This document shows, one piece after another, positions 23,037 to 32,480 of a stretch of 64,000 bases of DNA. The position numbers were made by a program, and so were the translations under genes. How positions within the stretch are numbered: position 1 is the first letter of the stretch; every line of letters begins with the position of its first letter. The notes below the pieces were generated by a model. The model was not told the DNA's origin. It did not search any database and saw nothing but the letters and a program-made list of their open reading frames with translations. The DNA is from Jiella soli (GTDB lineage: Bacteria > Pseudomonadota > Alphaproteobacteria > Rhizobiales > Rhizobiaceae): positions 62,001-126,000 of the forward strand of contig NZ_JAJAVB010000037.1 of assembly GCF_020615385.1 (NCBI RefSeq), given 5' to 3'.

Positions 23037-26011
23037 CTTTCTTCCTGGTCTTGGGGAGAGTCCGTTGAATGCGGCTCGTCGGGCGGCACGGCCGTGGCGT
23101 CGTCCTCGCCTGTCGTGGATGACCGCGAGGACTGCCTGCGCGACGGCACGGAACCCGATGCCGGCCGAAGGCCGGACTCGTCATCGCCGATGGCGGCGCT
23201 GAGCGCGGCCTGCAGCGTGTCGCGCATGACGATCCGGTCCCCGTAGACCACCACCACCTTCTTCAACTCGGGGAGCGACGAGAGATCGGCTCCGAGAAGT
23301 TCCGAGACGGAGGACTTGTCGGCCTGGACGAAGAGCGGCTGGACATAGAGAAGCGCATCGGCGACCGGCAGCGTGACGAGCTGTCCGCGCGAGACGCGCG
23401 AGCCGGATTGCATGCGCAGCGTCATCCAGGCGGAAATCCGCGTGTCCTGGTCTATGCGGGCCTGCGCCTGGGCGGGACCCAGCACCGGCGTCGTCGGCGG
23501 GAAGTCGTAGGAGACGAGCCGGCCGTAGCTCTCCCCGTCGCTGAAGCCGACGAGATAGCCGCTGAGGAGATTGCGCTTGTCCGGACTGAAGGGCTGGACG
23601 ATCGCGAATTCATCCTCGTCCTCTCCGGGAAAGCGCGCGATCAGCCAGTAGGGCCTCAGGCCCTGGCGGCGTCTTTCGTAATCCGGTGTCTTTCGCTCGC
23701 TGCGCAGCGAGATGAAGGCGCTGTCCGGGGGGATCCGCCATGCGGCCTCCCGGGTGTAGTAGGCCTCCGGCGTGCGCATATGGTAGTCCGCCCACATCAC
23801 GGACTGGATCCGGAAGAGGTCCTGCGGATAGCGCAGATGCGCCCTCAGCTCAGCGGAGGCCTCTTCGAGCGGCGTGAACGAGTCCGGGAAGACCTTTCTC
23901 CAGGCCTGAAGGACCTTGTCCTGCGGATCGACGACATAGAGCGTCACCGAGCCGTCATAGGCATCGACCACCGCCTTGACGCTGCCGCGGATGTAGTTGG
24001 CCGTTCCCGAAAGTGAGGCCTCCTTGCTCATGAACACGTCCGCGATCAGCCCGCCGGCGCCCTGCTTGGGCTGGTCGACCTGCGTCAGATCGGCAAGATT
24101 GATCCGCCGCGAATAGGGCATCATGTCGGAGACGGTGTAGCCCTCGACGATCCACTTGATCCGCCCGTCGACCGCGACGGGATAGGGATTGCGATCGAGC
24201 TTGAGATAAGGCGCGACGCGGTGGATGCGGTCGCGGATCTCGCGATGGAAGAGCACCTTCGTGTCCTGGTCGAGCAGCCAGGTCAGCGACAGCCGGATAT
24301 CCCAGAAGCGGATGGCGAATAAGAGCCGGCGAAACAGGCCGTCGACCGCGACGCCGCCCGTTCCGGAATAGTCGGTGAAGGCGAAACCCACCCGCTCCGG
24401 GCGACAGTCAGAGCCGGCGGCCTCGTCCGGGGCGGCGTCGGCGCAGTCGCGCTGCTTGTCCGCGGTGGCCGGTCGGCCGTCCGGAGGCGGCACCGAACCG
24501 GCGTCGATCGGCCTGTCGAGCTCGATCGTGCTGGTGGTGACGATGGAATGATCCGGCGATCGTTCGCCATAATAGATGCGCGGGTTGACCGAGCGGACCG
24601 CCTCCAGCCCCGTTGCGGGCATGTCGCGCACGAGGAACTCCGGCAGTCCCGCCGGCGTGAATTGCGTGCCGGACGCGGCGGCGAGCCCGTATCCGTGGCT
24701 GTAGATCAGCTTGGCGGTTTCCCATCGCCGGGAATCTTCGGGCAGGCGATCGATCGCGACCTCTCTCGCGCCGATCAAAAGCAGCGTCTTCTTGCCATCG
24801 ATTTCGTAGCGGTCCACGTCGACCGGGCCGAAGTCGAAATAGGTCCGAAGGGCCTGCAGCTCGCGGAAGTTGATCGTCATCGTGTCGGGATCCCAGAGCC
24901 GCGTCTGCTCTATGGCGGACCGGTAGGTTTCGAGATCCTCCGGGGTCAGCTCGCCGGTTCCGGCGACGTCCCGCCTCTCCACCCTGTCGAGGCCGAAGCC
25001 GTATCGGGTGAAGGTGAGATGGTCCTCGATGAAGGGATATTCGCGCTCGAGCTCCTGCGGCTCGACGACGAGGAGCTGGTAGATGTGCGGATAGAACCGC
25101 GCGACCGAGAGGCCGATCAGGAACAGCCAGATAAGAGCCAGGGTGGAGATGATCCAGCCCGGCTTGCGGATGTTGATCTGGAACAGGATAAAGCCTGTCA
25201 CGACCGCCGTCGCCACGAATTTGTAGGCGACGAGGCTGGCATTGGAATCGGTGAAGCCGAGCCCGGTGATGACGCCGCGCTCCGAATAGCTGAGGAGATG
25301 GAGCTCGAGCACCATGCCCCAGCCGAGGAGAACCATCAGCCCGATCATCAGCGCGGAGAGATGGAGATTGACGAGGAACGGGATCTTGGCGCCCGGCGCC
25401 TGCGGGCGCAGGCCTCCGAAGAGGTAGCTCGTCAGGGAGGTGAGGACGAGCGTGACGAGGAGGCCGACGAAGGCCCAGCGATGGACCAGCGTGTACATCG
25501 GCAGCCGGAACATGAAGTAGCCGAGATCGCGCCCGAACTGCGGATCCTGGCGCCCCCATTCCGGCCCGTTCGACCACAGGAGATAGGTGTCCCAGTGGAC
25601 GTAGACCGAGAGCGCGATGATCAGGCCGCACAGGAGCCCGATCGCCGTGATGATTGGGCGGGCGACCGGCGCGAGTATGCGCCGCCAGCGGTCGATCCGC
25701 CGTTCGCCTGCCGAGATCACCCGGTCGAGCGGCGCCGTCCGGCGGGCAATGTTCATGTTGACGATGACGAAGGTGCTCATCAGCACGAATGGGCAGATCG
25801 CCATCCAGAACTGCACCTCGAACATCGTCATGAGGACGTCGAGATAGCCGATCGCGTCGTACCAGAGGATTTCCGTATAGGCCCATACCGACAGGAGGAT
25901 CAGGATGAGCGAGACGGCGATCCCGATGATCGTCAGGAGGACGCGGCTCGTCAGGTGGCCGATCAGGTAGACGAGAAGGGCGCGGATGGCGATCCAGCTT
26001 CGCAGCGTCAT
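23021..26011 (-). CDS. UPF0182 family large membrane protein
   Basis: A 996-residue protein of the UPF0182 family (COG1615). About seven membrane helices lie in the first 320 residues (for example VLLTIIGIAVSLILILLSVW), then a long soluble region with the family's conserved stretches (PFIEDHLTFTRYGFGLDRVE, KLIYSHGYGLAAASGTQFTP, YPVAVDGRIKWIVEGYTVSD). The function of the family is unknown; it is mostly found in actinobacteria, cyanobacteria and some proteobacteria. The Ser/Thr/Asp-rich C-terminal tail is probably disordered. Its ATG overlaps the stop of the DUF2254 gene, so it is made as part of the cassette. Confidence 0.85.
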   Translation of the reverse strand: MTLRSWIAIRALLVYLIGHLTSRVLLTIIGIAVSLILILLSVWAYTEILWYDAIGYLDVLMTMFEVQFWMAICPFVLMSTFVIVNMNIARRTAPLDRVISAGERRIDRWRRILAPVARPIITAIGLLCGLIIALSVYVHWDTYLLWSNGPEWGRQDPQFGRDLGYFMFRLPMYTLVHRWAFVGLLVTLVLTSLTSYLFGGLRPQAPGAKIPFLVNLHLSALMIGLMVLLGWGMVLELHLLSYSERGVITGLGFTDSNASLVAYKFVATAVVTGFILFQINIRKPGWIISTLALIWLFLIGLSVARFYPHIYQLLVVEPQELEREYPFIEDHLTFTRYGFGLDRVERRDVAGTGELTPEDLETYRSAIEQTRLWDPDTMTINFRELQALRTYFDFGPVDVDRYEIDGKKTLLLIGAREVAIDRLPEDSRRWETAKLIYSHGYGLAAASGTQFTPAGLPEFLVRDMPATGLEAVRSVNPRIYYGERSPDHSIVTTSTIELDRPIDAGSVPPPDGRPATADKQRDCADAAPDEAAGSDCRPERVGFAFTDYSGTGGVAVDGLFRRLLFAIRFWDIRLSLTWLLDQDTKVLFHREIRDRIHRVAPYLKLDRNPYPVAVDGRIKWIVEGYTVSDMMPYSRRINLADLTQVDQPKQGAGGLIADVFMSKEASLSGTANYIRGSVKAVVDAYDGSVTLYVVDPQDKVLQAWRKVFPDSFTPLEEASAELRAHLRYPQDLFRIQSVMWADYHMRTPEAYYTREAAWRIPPDSAFISLRSERKTPDYERRRQGLRPYWLIARFPGEDEDEFAIVQPFSPDKRNLLSGYLVGFSDGESYGRLVSYDFPPTTPVLGPAQAQARIDQDTRISAWMTLRMQSGSRVSRGQLVTLPVADALLYVQPLFVQADKSSVSELLGADLSSLPELKKVVVVYGDRIVMRDTLQAALSAAIGDDESGLRPASGSVPSRRQSSRSSTTGEDDATAVPPDEPHSTDSPQDQEERCPQC

Positions 26012-27363
26012 GGCGACCTCGGCGTCTGGCCTGTCAGGGCGGAACGGACCCGTCTCGCCGCGTCGGTGAGACGGTCGACATCGACGGATTGCTGGGCAGC
26101 GCCTTTGAATGCCTGCTCGATCCGCTCGAGCTGCGTTCGCACGGCGTCTCGCTGCTCCTGCGTCGCTGCGACGCGGGCGATGTCGGCGAGCATGTCGCAG
26201 AGGCAGACCCCGATGGTGATGTCGTCGGGCGCGGCCTGGCGGATCGGCGTAACGACGCGGTCGAGAAGGTCCGTGAAGGTCGGCTGGGGGACGATGACCC
26301 GAAGGACACCGTCCTCGTCGTGGAACCTGCGGTCCCCGAGGCGAAAACCCGTGAGCTTCACCAGGAGGATCTCCAGCGAGGAGATCGCGTTGCAGGCGGT
26401 CGTCGGATCGTTGATGGCCGGCGACAGCGCCCTCAGGGCGACGTCGGTCAGTTGGACGAAGCCGAAGGCGACGTCGTCCTCCAGCGAGCGATCAGCGGTC
26501 AGCTGGATCGCGACCGTGAACTCGTCTCGCGTGTCCTCGGCCGGCGGCGGCTTGCTCCCCTCGCCATTAGACCAGGTCCAGCCGATCGGCGTGCCGGCCG
26601 CGACATGCTCGCCGATCGTGCGCACGAGGCAGAGGACGACGTCGCGCTTCCTGGCAAAGCGGACGAGGTCCTTCCCGTCGATCCGACGCACGATACCGGA
26701 TTTGTCGAGGACGATCGGCTCTGCCTGCTCCGGGATCTCGACGGCGCTCTCCGCGCCTTCGGCGCCGTCACCGTCTTCGTGGTCGTCGAGGCGCTCGAAG
26801 GCTTCGCCGATCGCCTTGCGGGTCTTGCGTTCGATGTAGCCGAGGATGCTCTCGACCCGGATCGACTGCACCACGTGGTGGATGAAGACGATCAGCGCGA
26901 CGATGCAGCAGAGGATCAGGACGAAGGCCACCGTCACCGCAAAGCTCGGCACGAAGGACTCGTCGGCACGGATCGCCCTCACCACGGTCAGGCTGTAGAC
27001 GAAGGTGAAGATGAAGATGCCGATGATGATCTGCGTCCCACGGCTGCGCAGGAACTGTCCCGGCAGCCGGGGCGAGTACTGCGAGCTGGCGAGCTGCAGG
27101 ACGACCATCGCGATGGAGAAGACGAGCGTCGCGACGGTCAGCGAGGTCGTGGCGACCGTCTGGACGAAGTCGCGGGCGCCGGCCGCTCCTCCCGTCGAAA
27201 GGAAGAAGCTGAGCTGGCTCGGCATGGTGAACCCGACCTCGATCAGCGCCTGGGCGGCGCCGAGGGCCAGGAGCGCCAGGGTCACCGGCACCACCCAGAC
27301 GGCGTTCGCGAAGGACAGCTTCAGCCGGGCGAGAAGCGTCTTTGCTCGCAGCCGAGTGATCAC
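26008..27363 (-). CDS. DUF2254 family membrane protein
   Basis: A 451-residue protein starting at a GTG that overlaps the upstream stop (GTGA). Four or so membrane helices occupy about residues 15-185 (TSLTVATLVFSIAMVVLQLA), with the typical SSQYSPRLPGQFLRS motif of DUF2254. The rest is cytoplasmic and carries the conserved ALSPAINDPTTACNAISSLE stretch. The family has no known biochemical function. The next gene (UPF0182) starts within its stop codon. It lies second in the cassette after the channel gene. Confidence 0.85.
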   Translation of the reverse strand: MITRLRAKTLLARLKLSFANAVWVVPVTLALLALGAAQALIEVGFTMPSQLSFFLSTGGAAGARDFVQTVATTSLTVATLVFSIAMVVLQLASSQYSPRLPGQFLRSRGTQIIIGIFIFTFVYSLTVVRAIRADESFVPSFAVTVAFVLILCCIVALIVFIHHVVQSIRVESILGYIERKTRKAIGEAFERLDDHEDGDGAEGAESAVEIPEQAEPIVLDKSGIVRRIDGKDLVRFARKRDVVLCLVRTIGEHVAAGTPIGWTWSNGEGSKPPPAEDTRDEFTVAIQLTADRSLEDDVAFGFVQLTDVALRALSPAINDPTTACNAISSLEILLVKLTGFRLGDRRFHDEDGVLRVIVPQPTFTDLLDRVVTPIRQAAPDDITIGVCLCDMLADIARVAATQEQRDAVRTQLERIEQAFKGAAQQSVDVDRLTDAARRVRSALTGQTPRSP

Positions 27364-28559
27364 GACCCGGCTCCGGCGACATGTTCGAGCGGCTGCGGCC
27401 TGTCTTTCGGCCCGCGCGAAATGATCGAGACGAGCGACGAGGATCGGCCCGGCCGCAGCCGTTCCGAGTAGCCGAGATCCGCCAGCATCGCCTCTTCGAG
27501 ATCGTGCATCGACACGGCGAAGCAGAGCCATTGGCGGTAGACGGAAAAGTCCTCCTTGAGCCCTTCACCTCCCTGCGCCTGCTGGCCGGCCCGGACGTCC
27601 GCGCGCTCGGTCAGGAACCGCTCGACCCAGGCATCGGGAGCATAGAGTTCGCCGCTGCGCGCTGCCGCGAAGCTCTCGAGCGAGACGGGGACCACCCGTG
27701 TCTGGCGGCGCACCGGCACGATCTCGTCGCGCAGATCGCCCGCAAGTTCGAGGAGCGACCGGCGCAGCGCCGACAGAAGAGGCTCAAGGCCCGCCGCCCG
27801 GCTCGCCGGGACCTGCCAGGTCAGTGCGGCGCAGGTCTGCGCAATACGCCGCAAGGTCTGGGGATAGCCGCGCTCCTTCCGCTTCGGGCGGAAGAAATAG
27901 ACAATCGGATAGCGGTTCAGTCCCTCGTGCAGATCGACGACGAGATCCTGCATCTCCTGGAGCCGGGTCTGCAGGTCTGTCCCGTCGCGCGCGATGGCGA
28001 GGGAGACAGCCCGCGAAGACTGCTCGTCCGTGACATCCAGCCGCTGCGACAGGAGCGTGCCCGCGCGGCTGAAGGCGGAGAGGACGCCCTGGACGCCGAG
28101 ATAGTAGGTGACGGTCAGCGTGATGATGATGCTGCCGAGGATCGCTTCCAGCGCCACCGTGACCGAATAGGCCATGTTGGACGGACTGATCTCGACGAAG
28201 CCGATTGTCGAGAGAGTGACGAAGCTCAGACGCAGGGCATTGGCGAGATCCGGCTGGGAGTTGCCGCCGGTGAAATAGTCGTCCGGCTGCAGCCCGCCGA
28301 AATAGACCAAGGCGAAACCGAAGACGAGACCGATCGTCCAGACGCCGATCATCACCGGGATCATCAGGGGCGCCGCGAAGCTCAGCATGTCGTGGTGGCC
28401 CTGCGGCGGCACCAGCCGGGCAAGCTGCCGGAATCCCCACCACAGGGACCGGTAGATCCTTCTCGAAAACAGGCTCCGCCCGTTCGTGTCGAGGACCGTC
28501 AGAAAGACGTCCAGAAGCACGAGCGAGATCAGAAACACTCCCGAGATCAGGACCAGCAT
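27360..28559 (-). CDS. Two-TM pore-loop ion channel family protein
   Basis: A 399-residue protein, first gene of the cassette. An N-terminal hydrophobic helix (LISGVFLISLVLLDVFLTVL), a second around 65-90, a pore loop with TLSTIGFVEISP, and a following helix (LEAILGSIIITLTVTYYLGV) resemble the two-TM potassium channel fold. The filter is TIGFVE rather than TVGYGD, so ion selectivity may differ from classical K+ channels. The cytoplasmic part of about 240 residues has no recognisable RCK domain. AAGGTG lies before the ATG. The AT-rich region upstream is the likely promoter. Confidence 0.75.
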   Translation of the reverse strand: MLVLISGVFLISLVLLDVFLTVLDTNGRSLFSRRIYRSLWWGFRQLARLVPPQGHHDMLSFAAPLMIPVMIGVWTIGLVFGFALVYFGGLQPDDYFTGGNSQPDLANALRLSFVTLSTIGFVEISPSNMAYSVTVALEAILGSIIITLTVTYYLGVQGVLSAFSRAGTLLSQRLDVTDEQSSRAVSLAIARDGTDLQTRLQEMQDLVVDLHEGLNRYPIVYFFRPKRKERGYPQTLRRIAQTCAALTWQVPASRAAGLEPLLSALRRSLLELAGDLRDEIVPVRRQTRVVPVSLESFAAARSGELYAPDAWVERFLTERADVRAGQQAQGGEGLKEDFSVYRQWLCFAVSMHDLEEAMLADLGYSERLRPGRSSSLVSIISRGPKDRPQPLEHVAGAGS

Positions 28560-28589
28560 GCGTCACCTTCAGATCTGAAAACAAGACCG

Positions 28590-28700
28590 AGAGATGAACA
28601 CTGCCGACTAGATGATAAGAATGGCTTTAACCGAAAATTATGCTTTGAATTTAATTAAAACTTTATATAATTCAAAAGCTAATCGAATTTGATATGCGTT
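28590..28700 (-). promoter_or_regulatory. AT-rich promoter region of the curlin-repeat cassette
   Basis: Directly upstream of the channel gene the sequence is strikingly AT-rich for this genome. Read leftward it contains TTGAATTATATAAAG and TTTTAATTAAATTC. No clear -35/-10 pair can be fixed by eye. The local composition could also be a binding site for nucleoid proteins such as an H-NS-like silencer (MucR in rhizobia). Confidence 0.45.
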
Positions 28701-29333
28701 GATCGGCACTATTGTTCCGATTGCGGACTGTTCGCGACGGAACCGTCGATATGCCCGGCCCCAAGCGTTTCCCGACCGGGCCGTGTCGGCGAGCAATCAG
28801 TGTCGAAAATTCTCTGGGGCAAATTGGAGAAGGCGTGGCGTGCCCATTCTGGCGACTGACGCCCGCTTTGACGTCGGTCGAGCGGGATCTGCGTCTCGGA
28901 CGGCCGCGGCCTCGGCGTGTCGCGGGCCAGTTACCCGCGGCTGTGCGCGGCATCACCCGAACAGCTTGCGGATGTCGCGATCAGCCCGTTCCGACTCCGG
29001 TGGGAGGCCTCGGCGCGGACGTTTCCATCGCCGGCTTCCTCTTCGATCAAGGCCGCCAGACCTGCGGCCAGTGCCGGGACAGACGTCCTGAATCGGCCAT
29101 CAGGCGACGTGCAGCTGCGATCGGAGGAGCCGGCGAGACCCCTCCGTTCAATTGCCCGCCCTTCTCCGATGAGCCTCCGCCGGTGGACGCCTCAAGCCTC
29201 AAAGCAGGAACTCCGGTCGGCCTCGGCTTCCGGCACGGCGGGCGCACCGAGATGGGTGGCCGCCGCTACCGGAGGCGACTGCCGGCTCTGTCGAGGCCTG
29301 GAAGGGTGCGGGACATCCCTTTCCCGCCCTGCC
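28701..29333. other. Non-coding or unrecognised stretch
   Basis: About 630 bp where the open frames on both strands have no protein-like features I can name. It separates the cassette from the methylase pair. Confidence 0.35.
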
Positions 29334-29981
29334 TCACTTCTCCAGCAAGAACCAGGTCACGTCGTCCTGCGGCGCCCAATTGTCGCGGTGCCAGACGAAG
29401 CCATAGTCGACGAGCTTCAAGCCGTAGCGATCCATCAGATCACCGGCGAAGTCGCGCTTGAACAGACGGTCCTGATGCCCGCGATAGGGCACGGCCACCG
29501 GCGTCGGGTTGTAGTATTCGGCGACGACGACATAGCGCCGGGAGAGCGCAACGAGATTGTCGTAGGCTGCAGCGAGATGGTCCGGGCTGATATGGATAAG
29601 CACGCCGCAGGTGAAGGTGAGGTCGGCGGCCGGCAGGTCGAGCGGCGAGAGGATCGTGCCGGTGGTCACCTCCGCGACGCCGAGCTTTCGCGCTTCCTCG
29701 GCCGATTGGGAATTGATCTCGATAGCGCGCAGCGCGACGTCCGGCGCGATCTTGCTCAGCGCCTGGAGATTGAGTCCGATATTGCACCCGAGTTCGCAGA
29801 TCGATTCGACGCCGTGCGCGCCCCGCAGGATCCGGCTCCACATCGCGATCTTCGACAGGAGCCACCGCTCCGATTGGTTGCGTTCGCGGTAGCCGGCACC
29901 GAAGTCGCCGGCCCAGAAGCGTTCCTGTTCAGTTTCAAAGGTCATGGCGTCAGTTTTCCGTTTCGGCGGCTGAGAGGACAT
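29334..29981 (-). CDS. Pseudaminic acid biosynthesis-associated methylase
   Basis: A class I SAM-dependent methyltransferase of 215 residues. It matches the family by ERFWAGDFGAGYRERN near the start, the SAM-binding CELGCNIGLNLQAL, and FTCGVLIHISPDHL. The family (TIGR03587-like) is found in pseudaminic acid/flagellin glycosylation loci. The ATG at 29981 shares a base with the stop of the upstream gene (TGATG), so coupling favours it; a shorter start at 29945 (MTFETEQERFW) fits the family better at the N-terminus. No pse genes are in the window. Confidence 0.75.
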   Translation of the reverse strand: MSSQPPKRKTDAMTFETEQERFWAGDFGAGYRERNQSERWLLSKIAMWSRILRGAHGVESICELGCNIGLNLQALSKIAPDVALRAIEINSQSAEEARKLGVAEVTTGTILSPLDLPAADLTFTCGVLIHISPDHLAAAYDNLVALSRRYVVVAEYYNPTPVAVPYRGHQDRLFKRDFAGDLMDRYGLKLVDYGFVWHRDNWAPQDDVTWFLLEK

Positions 29982-31594
29982 CAGAACGCATGGTCGCCGC
30001 CGACCTGTGCGCCGTCGGTGGAGACGTAGAAGGCGTCGCTCATGTAGGATTCGGCCGTCACCGTCACCCAGCCGGTCTCGCCGCCCAGGAATTCCGCCAG
30101 CGCGCCATCCTTCGCCGGATCGAAGACCAGGCTTGCATTGGGCTTCAGGAGCGCCTCGCCCGGCATCTTCTCGCCCGCCTCGTTGATCACCTCCCAGCGC
30201 ACCAGCTGGCCTTCCGGGTCGGGCTCGACCGAGAGCGAGGTGTTGGAGAACCAGGCAAGGACGTTGCGCGCCCCTCCGACCGGCATCCAGCGCCGGTTGA
30301 ACGGTTTGGCGGTCGTCGCCGGCCCGAGCGCGAGAGGCGAGAAGCAGATATTGGTGCCGAGCGCTCCGCCGCGCCTGGCGATGTTCAGCCCGAGCTTGAA
30401 ACGCCTGGGAAAGGACGAATCCGGCGTGCGGAAGCCGAAGAAGGCGCTCTTGACGCCCTCGGCGCCGCCAAATGCTTCGCCGACATTCCGCAAGCTGTCG
30501 AGGTCGAAGACGGCATGGGCCTGCAGAGGCGCGGAAGCATCATCCGCCCCCTCGCCCGTCAGGATCGTCCGGCTTTCCAGGAGCGTGCCGTCTTCCGCAT
30601 AGAGCCGGACCAGGATTTCGCCGCGGAACGACTTGTTCGAGCCGTAGGAGACGAGCTCGGTGCGGAACTGCGCGGGATCGATCAGCGGTATCGCGAAGGC
30701 CGCATCGAACAGCGCGCCGTCCGACATGTTCGTGCAGGTGACCGCGTCCTCGGCGACGTCGAGCGCTTCCAGGATCTGGTCCGACGTGTCGAAGAAGCTG
30801 TGGGTCAGCGTCGGCACGTTGTCCCGGCTGATCTGCCCGCAATAGAGCCGCGGGAAGACGTCGACGATGTCATGCGCGATACGGACCTTGGCGAGACCGG
30901 GTGTCTTCGCCTCGGCCTCGAACAGGTCCTCGAGGAAAATGGTGTGCAGTCGCGCATAGGCGGCGTTCGCCGGCTCGAGCGTCGTCGTGAAGCACCGGCC
31001 ATCGGCCCGGTCGAGATGGATCGTCAGATGGTAGCGTCCGGCATGGCCGCCGGGGAACGATACGTAGTTGCGAGTCGCCGCGGCGAAGACGACGTCGAAG
31101 CCCGTCTGCGGCGCCCCGATCGCGTAGTCCTTGATGGTCTCGCCGTCATTGTAGGTCCTGGCGCAGCTATGGACCGCGGACAGCCCGTCCGCCGACTGGT
31201 AGAACAGCGTGACGGCGGGATAGCTGTACAGCGGCGCCCGTTCGGAGAAGACTTCGACTTCGAGCGAGGCCGAGAAGCCGTCCGAGAGCCCCAACCCGCC
31301 GATCCCGAACAGGGCGTTGAGGTCGAGATTGTGCGACCGCACGTCCTCGATGGACAGGAGCCGGATGCCGAGTTCGCCGCCATCGGCCCTGCGCAAGGTC
31401 AGCTGGATGACGACGCAGGTGTCGTGTTTCCAGGCCCAGTAGCTCAGGAAACTCAGGACGCAAATCGTGTCCTTGCGCACGAAGATCGGAAAGATCGTCG
31501 ACGCCCGGTGCCGCCGGTCGACGGCGATCGATTGATCGATCTCGCCGGACGTCGCCTGGGCGCTCTTCGACGCGAGGAAAACAGGTGCATTCAT
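29981..31594 (-). CDS. Uncharacterised 537-residue protein coupled to the methylase
   Basis: I recognise no family. The start is MNAPVFLASKSAQATSGEID. The protein has no signal peptide or membrane helix and looks like a beta-rich soluble protein (TGFDVVFAAATRNYVSFPGG, HSFFDTSDQILEALDV, WEVINEAGEKMPGEALLKPN). The one-base overlap with the methylase suggests a shared role, perhaps in modifying or handling a nonulosonic-acid glycan (inference). No other glycan gene is near. It starts just 50 bp after a GC-rich non-coding gap. Confidence 0.6.
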   Translation of the reverse strand: MNAPVFLASKSAQATSGEIDQSIAVDRRHRASTIFPIFVRKDTICVLSFLSYWAWKHDTCVVIQLTLRRADGGELGIRLLSIEDVRSHNLDLNALFGIGGLGLSDGFSASLEVEVFSERAPLYSYPAVTLFYQSADGLSAVHSCARTYNDGETIKDYAIGAPQTGFDVVFAAATRNYVSFPGGHAGRYHLTIHLDRADGRCFTTTLEPANAAYARLHTIFLEDLFEAEAKTPGLAKVRIAHDIVDVFPRLYCGQISRDNVPTLTHSFFDTSDQILEALDVAEDAVTCTNMSDGALFDAAFAIPLIDPAQFRTELVSYGSNKSFRGEILVRLYAEDGTLLESRTILTGEGADDASAPLQAHAVFDLDSLRNVGEAFGGAEGVKSAFFGFRTPDSSFPRRFKLGLNIARRGGALGTNICFSPLALGPATTAKPFNRRWMPVGGARNVLAWFSNTSLSVEPDPEGQLVRWEVINEAGEKMPGEALLKPNASLVFDPAKDGALAEFLGGETGWVTVTAESYMSDAFYVSTDGAQVGGDHAF

Positions 31595-31708
31595 GGACGC
31601 CTCCGCAGTAGCCGGAAGCGTTTCTAGGTTGCCAAGCCTACTTTAAGCTGGTGTCGCGAACGCTGCGGGTTTGCGCTCGCCGCCGTCACGCAGGTCGCCG
31701 CACCCGAT

Positions 31709-31999
31709 CTACCGGGGCTTGTCCCAGCGGCGCGCCGCCTCGCGGTCGCGACTGCCATTAGAGGCATGGGGCGCCAGGCCGACATGCCAATCCCGCCGGC
31801 AGTCTTGCGAGGTTTTCACCGATCGCGGCGCGCGCTGCGAGACGGCCGGCTGCGCCGCCGCCTGCAACCGATCCGCCTTTCGGATCCCGTCGAACCAGGC
31901 GGAGCGGAGCATCTCCAGCGGAAACGCATCCTGCGCCAGCGCGGACGAGACGGGGACCGCCAGGAGGACGAAGAACGCCGAAAGGCGAAGAAGGGACAT
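31709..31999 (-). CDS. Small secreted hypothetical protein
   Basis: A 96-residue protein, MSLLRLSAFFVLLAVPVSSA with signal cleavage after LAQ, then DAFPLEMLRSAWFDGIRKAD. The mature part has one Cys, so a lone disulfide is not possible. AGGGCAGG precedes the ATG; an in-frame start 10 codons upstream would add a charged segment before the signal. No family is recognised. Confidence 0.5.
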   Translation of the reverse strand: MSLLRLSAFFVLLAVPVSSALAQDAFPLEMLRSAWFDGIRKADRLQAAAQPAVSQRAPRSVKTSQDCRRDWHVGLAPHASNGSRDREAARRWDKPR

Positions 32000-32333
32000 C
32001 TGCCTGCCCTTGCTTGATCGGATCGGCACGCACCGGCTGCCAGCCGGGCGGTTCTCGGTATTGCCGGATGCGGCGAGGCGACACTAGCCTCCGCCGCAAG
32101 GCACGGCAAGGTTGTTTTCGCAATCGCAATAACGCTGTTTGAATCCGTCCGCGGGGATCGGTCTGGATCGAGCAGTGTGTCTCCTCGAAGCGACCCGGTG
32201 CCCGACCGTCCACCACAGGCCAGACGAGAAACCGCGCGCCAGAATGTCGCGATGAAGGGGAACGGGAGTAAGGTCCGCCCGTTTGCCAACCATTCCATCG
32301 GTCGATTCGACCCAACCTTCGAGGACATATCTG
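32000..32333. other. Non-coding stretch
   Basis: I see no convincing gene or RNA. It presumably holds the promoters of the secreted-protein gene (leftward) and the small membrane-protein gene (rightward). Confidence 0.3.
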
Positions 32334-32480
32334 ATGCTTTGGACGATTGCCGTCATTCTCGTGATTCTATGGGTACTGGGATTCCTGGCCTTCCATATCG
32401 CGGGTGGGCTGATCCATATCCTGCTGGTCATCGCGGTGATCGTCGTCATCTACAAGCTCGTGGCCGGACGCGGTCTCTGA
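32334..32480 (+). CDS. lmo0937-type small membrane protein
   Basis: A 48-residue protein, MLWTIAVILVILWVLGFLAF then HIAGGLIHILLVIAVIVVIY, with two hydrophobic helices around the conserved GGLIHILLVIA. This matches the lmo0937/DUF5670 family, small membrane proteins of unknown role common in proteobacteria and firmicutes. GAGG lies eight bases before the ATG. It stands alone just left of the tRNA-Pro fragment. Confidence 0.8.
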   Translation: MLWTIAVILVILWVLGFLAFHIAGGLIHILLVIAVIVVIYKLVAGRGL

